Assembly: GCA_012839665.1 (NCBI GenBank)
Contig: DUMX01000314.1
Span: 1 to 14,195 of the forward strand
DNA length: 14,195 nucleotides
Reading direction: 5' to 3'
DNA from: Gelria sp.
Lineage (GTDB): Bacteria > Bacillota > Syntrophomonadia > Syntrophomonadales > Syntrophomonadaceae
Below are positions 6,032 through 11,798 of the stretch, in pieces. The notes under the pieces are model-generated. The model ran no database searches. It was not told where the DNA came from and worked only from the letters and a program-made list of their open reading frames with translations. The stretch's first letter is position 1. Every line of letters begins with the position of its first letter. Made by a program: the position numbers and the translations under genes.

Positions 6032-6826
6032 ATGCGGATTCTAAATAGCCCTATATATAATGAATTTCTTAACTTGGTTGGCTCGGCAAAGAGCAATATT
6101 AAATTATGTTCACCTTTTATCAAATACGATATGGTTAATCGAATTTATGAAAACATTAATACTGGTTGCAGTATTTCTCTTATTACAAATGTTAATCTTA
6201 TGAGTTTTTGCAAAAAATCTTCTGATATAAATGCACTGGGAACCATTTTACAGAATGGAGGTGTAGTGTATAATTACCAAAGATTGCACGCAAAAATTTA
6301 TATATTTGATGATAAACAAGCTGTAATTACTTCCGCAAACTTAACATACTCAGGGTTTAAAAGAAATTTTGAGTATGGGGTTTTTTTAGATGAATTACCG
6401 TTGGTAGAAAATGTTTGCGAAGACTATTCTAGATTGTGTAATTCAGAATTATCTGGAAAGCTAAAATGCGAGCATATTCATTACATTCAAAAGATAATTG
6501 AGTCTATACCTAAACCACCCGACTTGATTTTACCAAGGCTAGACCTGAATGATGAGGAAGGCATAGAAGATTTTTTTGATAAAGATCTTTCAAATATTTC
6601 CGAGAACTTAATCGGATGGAAAAAGGCGCTGTTTACTGCGCTTAGCCTTATTGATAAGCAGGTATTTACAACAAAAGATTTTACCTCAATCGTGCCATAT
6701 CTTCAAAAACGATATCCAAAAAACAATAACATTGAAGCAAAAATACGGCAGCAGTTGCAGGAATTAAGAGATCTTGGACTGGTAAAATTCGAAGGGAATG
6801 GAGTGTACAAAAAGTTATGGATATAA
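6032..6826 (+). CDS. PLD-family nuclease with C-terminal helix-turn-helix, probable restriction endonuclease
   Basis: A 264-residue soluble protein. The N-terminal domain carries one phospholipase D (HKD) motif: His86, Lys88, Asp93, then Ser101 and Asn103 (LHAKIYIFDDKQAVITSANL). One motif per chain implies a dimeric active site, as in the metal-independent nucleases BfiI and Nuc. The C-terminal part (about 195-264; LQKRYPKNNN, KIRQQLQELRDLGLVKFEGNGVYKK) resembles the winged helix found at the end of several restriction enzymes such as DpnI. A link to restriction is supported by the methyltransferase two genes downstream. An AGGAG lies ten bases before the ATG. The gene looks intact, unlike its neighbours. 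Confidence 0.75.
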   Translation: MRILNSPIYNEFLNLVGSAKSNIKLCSPFIKYDMVNRIYENINTGCSISLITNVNLMSFCKKSSDINALGTILQNGGVVYNYQRLHAKIYIFDDKQAVITSANLTYSGFKRNFEYGVFLDELPLVENVCEDYSRLCNSELSGKLKCEHIHYIQKIIESIPKPPDLILPRLDLNDEEGIEDFFDKDLSNISENLIGWKKALFTALSLIDKQVFTTKDFTSIVPYLQKRYPKNNNIEAKIRQQLQELRDLGLVKFEGNGVYKKLWI

Positions 6827-7068
6827 CGAGGGAATTTATTTTTCTTACTTCTGAAGGTATTACATACCAGCCCACTGTGCATGGAGATGATAAAGATATT
6901 GTTGAAAACTTGCAAGTAATAGGATTTGCGTCTGGGGAAAATGCCGAACAAGCGTTTTCTAATCTTATTAGGGAAAATTCATGGCTGAAAAAGCATTCAT
7001 TCAAAAATATATTTTCATATCCTTTATGCAATAATTATATGAACCAAAGGACTGATCATGAAATATAG
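6817..7068 (+). CDS. Small companion protein of the restriction-like operon
   Basis: An 83-residue acidic protein with no membrane segment. It begins with a hydrophobic strand (REFIFLTSEGITYQP), continues with VENLQVIGFASGENAEQAF and a helix NLIRENSWLKK, and ends with an asparagine-rich tail. I do not recognise a named domain. Its start lies inside the end of the nuclease gene (10-bp overlap) and its end overlaps the methyltransferase start by 11 bp, so all three are probably translated in a coupled way. No strong ribosome binding site of its own is seen, which fits coupling. It might modulate the nuclease or the methyltransferase (inference). Confidence 0.65.
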   Translation: MDITREFIFLTSEGITYQPTVHGDDKDIVENLQVIGFASGENAEQAFSNLIRENSWLKKHSFKNIFSYPLCNNYMNQRTDHEI

Positions 7069-7774
7069 TTTTACAAGCTAGTTCGCATAGAGTTTTCCGG
7101 ATAGGGGTAATTGGGCAACACATAAAGGGAATTATCGTGGTAATTGGTCTCCATATATTCCGAGAAATATAATACAGCGTTATTCCGCAGAGGGAGACGT
7201 TGTATTAGACCAGTTTGTAGGGAGTGGTACCACTCTTGTTGAAACCAGGCTTTTAAAGCGGAGAGGTATTGGTATCGATATTAACCCCAGTGCGTTAGAT
7301 TTGGCCAGGATTAATACCAATTTCCAAAGAGAAGGCAGTACAGGAGTTATTATTCGCCAGGGGGATGCCAGGAATCTGAATTTTATTAAAAGTGAGAGTA
7401 TTGATCTGATATGTACCCATCCTCCGTACAGCAACATAATAAAATATAGTAAAAACATTGAGGGAGATTTATCTCATTACGACATAGATGATTTCATTAT
7501 TGAAATGCAAAAGGTGGCCAGCGAATCTATACGAGTTCTCAAAAAAAATAAATTTTGTGCCATTTTGATAGGTGACACCAGGCGGAAAAAGAATATAATA
7601 CCGCTAGGATTCAATGTTATGCAGGTATTTGTTGATGCAGGGTTCACCTTAAAGGAAATCATAATAAAAGAGCAACATAATTGTAAAGCGACCGGTTTTT
7701 GGTATAATCGCAGTATTGAATATAATTTCCTACTTATTGCCCATGAATACTTATTTGTATTTGTTAAACCTTAG
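7058..7774 (+). pseudogene. DNA methyltransferase (N4-C or N6-A) with two in-frame amber codons
   Basis: The frame runs 239 codons from an ATG at 7058, preceded by AAAGGA at six bases. TAG codons interrupt it at 7079 and 7088 (codons 8 and 11), and it is then open to 7774. Family motifs follow: SFPDRGNWATHKGNYRGNWS, then GDVVLDQFVGSGTTLVE (AdoMet motif I), GIGIDINPSALDLA, and THPPYSN (catalytic motif IV). Motif I precedes motif IV. Homologues usually have Trp just before SFP, so TGG to TAG is a likely origin for the second stop. No good start exists after codon 11 and before the AdoMet site; the TTG at 7301 would omit motif I. It is probably inactive unless read through. It would have protected DNA from the upstream nuclease. 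Confidence 0.75.
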
Positions 7775-7835
7775 CATTAGATTCTGTCTTAAAGCCTAAA
7801 ACTATGGCACCAAATGCCCAAAACCATAAAGCTTC

Positions 7836-7868
7836 AGAAAAACCAAAACCGCTGGAAACCCCGCGGTT
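7836..7868 (-). terminator. Terminator behind the tRNA-Lys remnant
   Basis: AACCGC (7847-7852) pairs with GCGGTT (7863-7868) around a ten-base loop. On the minus strand TTGGTTTTT follows. It lies just after the CCA end of the tRNA-Lys 3' half and is probably the original tRNA terminator. Confidence 0.65.
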
Positions 7869-7880
7869 ACTTCTTTATTA

Positions 7881-7926
7881 TGGTGGGGCCATACAGGAAT
7901 CTAACCTGTAACTTTCTGATTAAGAG
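7881..7926 (-). pseudogene. 3' half of a tRNA-Lys (CTT), probable attachment-site remnant
   Basis: Read on the minus strand this begins with the anticodon loop CTCTTAA (anticodon CTT), then TCAG, a T-arm ACAGG-TTAGATT-CCTGT and ATGGCCCCACCA. The 5' half is absent and the bases before the loop do not pair with the 3' anticodon stem. The T-loop has A instead of the universal C56, and the acceptor strand seems one C too long, so it is not functional. A start at the anticodon loop and a retained terminator are what integration by a tyrosine recombinase leaves behind. The missing 5' half would have been to the right on this strand. Confidence 0.65.
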
Positions 7927-8105
7927 TGAGATATTTATTCACGTCATGTACCAGAGTATTATTCTTGGTGTCGCCAAAACGTCGCCATAATTTCAAAAAA
8001 GGTAGTATTTTAGATGAACAAGGTCTCCGGGGCCTAAAGCGAAAATCCCTTAATATAGGGATTTGCTGGTACTGCACCACACCCCCCAACCACCCCATGA
8101 TGAAA
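7927..8105. other. Junction between two tRNA remnants, with a hairpin
   Basis: This stretch separates the tRNA-Lys and tRNA-Thr remnants and contains no supported gene. AAATCCCT (8043-8050) pairs perfectly with AGGGATTT (8057-8064) around TAATAT. A C-rich run (8083-8097) follows. It is probably the end of an integrated element. Confidence 0.45.
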
Positions 8106-8150
8106 TTCGTAATCAGCAGGTCGCCGGTTCAAGTCCGGCCATCGGCTCCA
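8106..8150 (+). pseudogene. 3' half of a tRNA-Thr (CGT), probable attachment site, copy A
   Basis: It begins with the anticodon loop TTCGTAA, then TCAGC, AGGTC, a complete T-arm GCCGG-TTCAAGT-CCGGC and the acceptor strand CATCGGC with T and CCA. The upstream bases do not pair with the anticodon stem, so the 5' half is missing. The 3' half is well preserved. It is the typical product of integration at the anticodon loop. A related copy lies at 10089. Confidence 0.8.
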
Positions 8151-8160
8151 GTGTGAAAGT

Positions 8161-8197
8161 AAAGGCCCCTCTAAATTGAGGGGCTTTTGATTTTTCT
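8161..8197 (+). terminator. tRNA-Thr terminator, copy A
   Basis: GCCCCTC (8165-8171) pairs with GAGGGGC (8178-8184), extended to about 11 bp by AAAG/TTTT, and is followed by TTTTGATTTTT. It starts ten bases after the tRNA CCA and resembles the terminator of copy B. Confidence 0.85.
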
Positions 8198-8213
8198 GTA
8201 TCACAATTCATTT

Positions 8214-8231
8214 GACACATTTCCGACACAT
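8214..8231. repeat. Phased direct repeats, possible integrase arm sites
   Basis: GACACAT occurs twice (8214-8220 and 8225-8231), 11 bp apart, about one helical turn. It is 64 bp beyond the tRNA-Thr CCA, inside the island. Short phased repeats near the core are typical arm-type binding sites of tyrosine recombinases. With only two copies this remains tentative. Confidence 0.4.
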
Positions 8232-8324
8232 CTATGTAAAATACCAGGCACTACAACGCTTCAATCGCTGGCTAAGTATTCTTTTACTCTATACGAAGGG
8301 GTATGCGAATCTAAGTCAGAAAAG

Positions 8325-8352
8325 AGAAAAACCCTCCTAAATGGAGGGGGTT
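8325..8352 (-). terminator. Terminator of the nucleotidyltransferase module
   Basis: CCCTCC (8332-8337) pairs with GGAGGG (8343-8348) around TAAAT. On the minus strand TTTTTCTCTTTT follows. It lies just beyond the stop codon at 8359. Confidence 0.75.
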
Positions 8353-8358
8353 AACAGA

Positions 8359-9000
8359 TTATAAATGTGGGCGTTTTGTGCCCTTTGGACTAATTCGGTT
8401 AACGGTAATCTGATTAAGAAATTTTTCAAAGATCTTGGGAGCATTATTTTCAAGAGATGCATTTAATCCCTGTAATTGTTTAGCCTCGATGTTATAATAT
8501 GGTTTAATGCTTTTCCATCGCCATTTTAAGGTTTCTAATTTATGTTTTAAAATATCAGCTTCGGCTAACAAATTAACTTCAGGGTCTTCAACTACAATTG
8601 CAGTGTCAATAATATCCCGTATTTTTAAAGATTCTGCTCTGTAAAAAAGTTTCTTGATTATTACTTCTGTTGGTGTTTCTACTCTAATATTCTGCCCTTC
8701 AATCGTTTGAACCTTAAAATAATTATTGGTTAAATACGGGGCAGTAATAAAATCTATTTCTCCTTCGGGAAATATTAGTTTTATGTGATTGCTGGATTCG
8801 TTATAGTCAGTGTTAATGTTAGGGTTCAATCGAGGAGTTAGAAAAAGCAAGAGTTGAGTATCTGGAATAAAAATGTCAATATCATAACTCTCCCGATGAT
8901 TATAACGCATTGCAAGTGATGTGCCTCCACCAAATGTCCAATCATCTCTTGATATATTCGCTTCATCAAGAATATCAACAGCTTTTTTAAATAGATACAT
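8359..9000 (-). CDS. AbiEii/AbiGii-like nucleotidyltransferase toxin
   Basis: A 213-residue soluble protein. The nucleotidyltransferase signature is clear: GGGTSLAMRYNHRESYDIDIF at residues 24-44, with Gly-Gly-Thr-Ser and metal-binding Asp40 and Asp42; a third acidic strand GEIDF (80-84); then KKLFYRAESLKIRDIID (117-132), matching the K..R...R.D..D motif of AbiEii. AbiE toxins are type IV-like abortive-infection toxins that transfer nucleotides, and related enzymes modify tRNA; the target here is not known. The start overlaps the upstream gene by 14 bp, so translation is coupled. All catalytic residues I can check are present, so the toxin looks intact. The location in a tRNA-bounded island fits a defence role. 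Confidence 0.8.
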   Translation of the reverse strand: MYLFKKAVDILDEANISRDDWTFGGGTSLAMRYNHRESYDIDIFIPDTQLLLFLTPRLNPNINTDYNESSNHIKLIFPEGEIDFITAPYLTNNYFKVQTIEGQNIRVETPTEVIIKKLFYRAESLKIRDIIDTAIVVEDPEVNLLAEADILKHKLETLKWRWKSIKPYYNIEAKQLQGLNASLENNAPKIFEKFLNQITVNRISPKGTKRPHL

Positions 9001-9325
9001 AAGCCAGCATTTCCTCCAATTCTTTATTTGGATAAATGGGTTGAATGTATGTTATGTAATACTTCTTAAAAACTGCTTCATCAATTTGATGATCCAAAAA
9101 CAATTTTACAATCATTTGCAAAGGAACTTCTGTAAATAAATTATATATTTGAATGGAATGTTGTTCATCAAATACCGCATGGTTGATTAAACCAAGTAGA
9201 TCTTCAATTGTAATATAGTTTTGGCTTTGTCGGTTAACACATATTTCTATTGGATTTATTAAATTTTCTGCTGCCCTGGGGGTGCGACTATAGGTTTCTC
9301 TCCTAGTACCATTCTTTCTGCCCAT
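8987..9325 (-). CDS. Probable antitoxin or partner of the AbiEii-like toxin
   Basis: A 112-residue protein. The first ~20 residues are basic (GRKNGTRRETYSRTPRA) and overlap another reading frame; the rest is helical and acidic (ENLINPIEICVNRQSQ, IEDLLGLINHAVFDEQHS, MIVKLFLDHQIDEAVF). I do not recognise a DNA-binding domain of the AbiEi type. GAGGAGG lies seven bases before the ATG. It is directly upstream of the toxin and overlaps it by 14 bp, the usual place for an antitoxin, and it follows a small frameshifted gene. Its role is inferred from position only. Confidence 0.6.
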   Translation of the reverse strand: MGRKNGTRRETYSRTPRAAENLINPIEICVNRQSQNYITIEDLLGLINHAVFDEQHSIQIYNLFTEVPLQMIVKLFLDHQIDEAVFKKYYITYIQPIYPNKELEEMLAYVSI

Positions 9326-9496
9326 TCATTTGCCTCCTCAAAGGTTTTGAATTTGTATACTCCCCGTGGAATAAAGGTTTTATCTCTGTCTTAGAGACCA
9401 AATTAAATCCAAATAGGCATCCCATTCAGGAGAGAAAATATCAACTATCGGGGGTTTGCGTTTACCGACTACTTTAATTTTAGTCCAGTCTTGCAT
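9259..9496 (-). pseudogene. Frameshifted small first gene of the AbiEii-like module
   Basis: An ATG at 9496 with GAGGTG upstream opens MQDWTKIKVVGKRKPPIVD, continuing to DLIWSLRQR and a TAA at 9380. From that point another frame reads on as RDKTFIPRGVYKFKTFEEAN and NEWAERMVLGEKPIVAPP, ending at 9259. One missing base at about 9383-9395 would explain the break: restoring it gives SLRDRDKTFIP. The joined product would be ~79 residues. It overlaps the next gene by 67 bp in another frame. Family not recognised. Its loss may matter if it takes part in neutralising the toxin. A sequencing error is also possible. Confidence 0.5.
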
Positions 9497-9642
9497 TAAT
9501 AACACCTCAAGTTCAGTATATCATGAACCAACGCTTATATTCCGGCTTCTCCCAGACAATTTCTGCGTCAACTAAATAATGCCTCCCCTTTTCTGCTCCG
9601 CCTATACAAAATCTCCCCGTCGCCTTACCACCCACGTTCCAA
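9497..9642. other. Short spacer with promoter for the toxin module
   Basis: TATACT on the minus strand at about 9517-9522 is a possible -10 box for the leftward module, but no good -35 is seen. The rest holds no recognisable feature. Confidence 0.3.
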
Positions 9643-10023
9643 CTACAAGGATTTCTGCATCACATAATTCCCCATGGCCAGCCCGAAATCCGCCAGCAAC
9701 CTTATCGTCAGCAGTTCCAGTTGCAACCCGGTCAAATTCAACCTTTTATAATCCTTTATGTCCACCACCTTGCACCCCTCGCCTCCTTTACCCCGGCTAC
9801 CAGTCGGGATAAAAGCGCCAACTCTCCCATCCTCATCAAAACGCACATAATTCATGTTTAGCGAAATAATGCTAGTTACCTTCCCTCCCTCACGGGTATA
9901 ACGTACCCAAACCAGCGGGTGTTCCTGACCTTCCCTCCCCGGAAAACGCCGGCGCATCTCCCGGCCTACATGCTCGACCTGATCCTCAAAAACTACATAA
10001 TTTCTTGTATACTGCCTTGCCAA
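9643..10023 (-). CDS. Hypothetical protein of the tRNA-Thr island
   Basis: A 126-residue soluble protein that is strongly basic in its first third (REMRRRFPGREGQEHP). A beta-rich centre (LVWVRYTREGGKVTSIISL) is followed by a glycine-rich loop (PTGSRGKGGEGCKV) and a leucine-rich C-terminal helix (LTGLQLELLTIRLLADFGLAMGN). No known domain is recognised. The start is TTG with AGAGGGG upstream. The gene is alone between the toxin module and the right-hand tRNA-Thr remnant and is richer in GC than the toxin genes, so it may have a different origin. Its function is unknown. Confidence 0.6.
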   Translation of the reverse strand: MARQYTRNYVVFEDQVEHVGREMRRRFPGREGQEHPLVWVRYTREGGKVTSIISLNMNYVRFDEDGRVGAFIPTGSRGKGGEGCKVVDIKDYKRLNLTGLQLELLTIRLLADFGLAMGNYVMQKSL

Positions 10024-10088
10024 AGTAATCCCCTCTTCCCTACCAATAAACTATCATTTTTACACATTGTACCATGAAAACCATTTAC

Positions 10089-10123
10089 GCAGGTCGCCGG
10101 TTCAAATCCGGCCATCGGCTCCA
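10089..10123 (+). pseudogene. 3' part of a tRNA-Thr, probable attachment site, copy B
   Basis: It contains the end of the variable region (GCAGGTC), a complete T-arm GCCGG-TTCAAAT-CCGGC and CATCGGC with T and CCA. It differs from copy A at one T-loop base in the tRNA part. The anticodon part is lost or diverged (TTTAC instead of AATCA). The T-arm and acceptor strand are well preserved. Confidence 0.75.
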
Positions 10124-10132
10124 GGTGAAAGT

Positions 10133-10168
10133 AAAGGCTCCTCCGAGGTGGAAGGGGCCTTTGTTTTT
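10133..10168 (+). terminator. tRNA-Thr terminator, copy B
   Basis: AAAGGCTCC (10133-10141) pairs with GGGGCCTTT (10154-10162) with one G-U pair, followed by GTTTTTCT. The position and the leading TGAAAGTAAAGG match the terminator of copy A, so the duplication extends beyond the tRNA. Confidence 0.8.
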
Positions 10169-10301
10169 CTAAAATTTTAGCAAAAGAATTGGAACAGTGG
10201 GGAATTCACGTAAGTGTATTTTGCTTCGATTATTCATCCTTGGGGTTAAAAGTAGTTACTATTATCATGATCAACGTTAATTGCGGTGTTGACGTATGCA
10301 C

Positions 10302-10643
10302 CTAGAACCTGACCATATCTTTATGCAATATTGTATTCCCTTTCAGATTTTCATTACCGGAACGTCCACCTACCCACATCAAAACCAGGCGACTATCAGT
10401 TAGGATTTGAACTTCAAATGAGTTGAACATAGGGATAAATTCTGTTTGGATTTTTGAATTAGCGGCAATCGTAAAGGTTTCATCGAATACCTTTTTTTTC
10501 GGTTTCGGGTCAAGATTAAAGATTTTAACTTGCGCTTTGTGCCTTTTTGAGCCGTTATTCAATGCCAGTACTCGGATATTATTTATAAACTCGCTACAAC
10601 TGATAGGACCAGTGGTGTACCTGTATCTAAGCGGGTTTGCCAT
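10302..10643 (-). CDS. Conserved hypothetical beta-rich protein
   Basis: A 113-residue protein with no signal peptide. It has alternating beta strands (YRYTTGPISCSEFINNIRVLAL..., AQVKIFNLDP, KKKVFDETFTIAANS, FEVQILTDSRLVLMWVGGR) and looks like a single beta-sandwich. The ending NLKGNTILHKDMVRF seems conserved in similar clostridial proteins I have seen, but I cannot name the family. AGGGAGATG precedes the ATG at a good distance. It is transcribed alone, divergently from the nitroreductase gene, and may be structural or spore-related; that is a guess. Confidence 0.6.
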   Translation of the reverse strand: MANPLRYRYTTGPISCSEFINNIRVLALNNGSKRHKAQVKIFNLDPKPKKKVFDETFTIAANSKIQTEFIPMFNSFEVQILTDSRLVLMWVGGRSGNENLKGNTILHKDMVRF

Positions 10644-10809
10644 TTTATCATCTCCCTAAATCTTTTACAATATTAGGATATTCAAAAAGAACAGTTTTTG
10701 TGTGTTGCCATCGCGGGTTTGGCATATTCTTACGGGATTCTTTTTATCAATATATATGAGATAATTATAGGTGGTCTTAGTCCTTGGTTTGCCTGAAGGG
10801 GGGAAGTTT

Positions 10810-11715
10810 ATGCCGATTGTAACGCGAAGAGCCAAGGGGAATGCCGAAGTAATTATTGACCATGAACTTTGTAACCTGTGTGGCTTATGTGTAAATGTTT
10901 GCAAAGGACCGTTATATATTGAAAATGACCGGCTTCAGGTAGATCAATCCATTCTATTTGGTTGTATCGGTTGTGGGCAATGTGCCGCCGTTTGTCCGCA
11001 AAAGTGTATCGTTATTGAAGGGCGGGAAATGAGTGCGAAAGATCTTATTGATCTGCCTCCCCGGGAGCAGCGGGCTGATTATGAGCAACTGCAGGCATTA
11101 CTGCTGGGCAGGCGCAGTATCAGGGATTTTAAACACCAGGAAGTTGAAGCGGAAGTGATCCAAAAGATACTTGATGCTGTATCTACTGCGCCGATGGGGC
11201 TGCCCCCTTCGGAGGTGCAGGTTCTGGTATTGCAGGGGTTTGATAGCGTTAAAGAGTTTGCTTCGGATATGGTCGAAGTTTTCAAATCCAAGAAGTGGTT
11301 GTTTTCCCCACTGGCACTGGGCATTATGAGGCCTTTTATAGGTAAAGAGGCTTATGACTTAATGAAAACATTTGCTGCCCCCCTGCCAGATCTTTTTAGT
11401 GAGAAAATGGCCAAAGGCGAAGACTTGTTGCTCTACGGTGCACCCCTGGCGATGTATTTTCATGCTTCTCCAACTTCGGATCCTCTGGATTTTGCCATAG
11501 CCGGAACCTATGCTATGCTGGCTGCAGAATCCCTGGGACTGGGCACCTGCATGATTGGAACCGTCGCTCCTTTCCTGAAATATAGAAACCCGGTCAGTAA
11601 AAAGTATGGAATTCCTACTGAAAACAATCAAGGGATAATGATTATTTTCGGATATCCAAAGTACAAGTATACCCGCAGTATAAAACGAAGCCTGGGAGGC
11701 GTAACTTATTATTAG
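10810..11715 (+). CDS. Nitroreductase family protein with N-terminal 2[4Fe-4S] ferredoxin domain
   Basis: A 301-residue cytoplasmic flavoprotein. Residues 21-31 (CNLCGLCVNVC) and 52-62 (CIGCGQCAAVC) are two complete [4Fe-4S] motifs, with proline after the second. From about residue 95 the nitroreductase fold follows, starting with LLLGRRSIRDFK (FMN phosphate contacts) and VSTAPMGLPPSEVQVLV; LAAESLGLGTCMIGT and IMIIFGYPKYKY close it. Such fusions in anaerobes pass electrons from the clusters to FMN to reduce small molecules; the substrate is unknown. The frame is open upstream to 10771, but GAAGGGGGG lies before the ATG at 10810, so that start is chosen. The gene is monocistronic as far as can be seen. 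Confidence 0.9.
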   Translation: MPIVTRRAKGNAEVIIDHELCNLCGLCVNVCKGPLYIENDRLQVDQSILFGCIGCGQCAAVCPQKCIVIEGREMSAKDLIDLPPREQRADYEQLQALLLGRRSIRDFKHQEVEAEVIQKILDAVSTAPMGLPPSEVQVLVLQGFDSVKEFASDMVEVFKSKKWLFSPLALGIMRPFIGKEAYDLMKTFAAPLPDLFSEKMAKGEDLLLYGAPLAMYFHASPTSDPLDFAIAGTYAMLAAESLGLGTCMIGTVAPFLKYRNPVSKKYGIPTENNQGIMIIFGYPKYKYTRSIKRSLGGVTYY

Positions 11716-11757
11716 GGAAGCATTCCCCTGCATCTTCCGCATTTAATCACAAGAAAA

Positions 11758-11766
11758 TGTTATAAT
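11758..11766 (+). promoter_or_regulatory. Extended -10 promoter of the helicase gene
   Basis: TGTTATAAT matches the extended -10 form TGnTATAAT exactly, 32 bp before the helicase start codon. No good -35 box is seen at 17 bp, which is common for extended -10 promoters. It implies a short leader and separate transcription from the nitroreductase gene. Confidence 0.6.
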
Positions 11767-11798
11767 TAATGTAATCGTAATAATGAAAGAAGATAATA

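Larger units (their letters stand above)
8106..10123. mobile_element. ~2-kb integrase-less island between tRNA-Thr 3'-end repeats
   Basis: The two tRNA-Thr 3' halves, each with its terminator, are in the same orientation and similar over about 90 bp, so they look like the two attachment sites of an inserted segment. Between them are an AbiEii-like toxin module and an unknown gene, all leftward, and no recombinase. The copies are diverged, so the insertion is old or the elements were different and stacked at the same site. The intact tRNA-Thr should lie left of the window, with another element between it and 8106. Confidence 0.55.

Noticed and set aside
7058..7090. Pyrrolysine or programmed recoding at the two amber codons
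   Set aside because: The companion gene and the methyltransferase itself both end in TAG, no pyl genes are in the window, and nearby decay (frameshift, two other stops) makes mutation simpler.
7901..8156. Open frames across the tRNA remnants on both strands
   Set aside because: They are translations through tRNA 3' halves and their antisense, a common source of spurious proteins.
8150..8290. A possible integrase C-terminus on the minus strand (EYLAS and IDVSEM in different frames)
   Set aside because: No catalytic tyrosine context or longer homologous stretch is visible and the frame is interrupted; the sequence is better explained as an element end.
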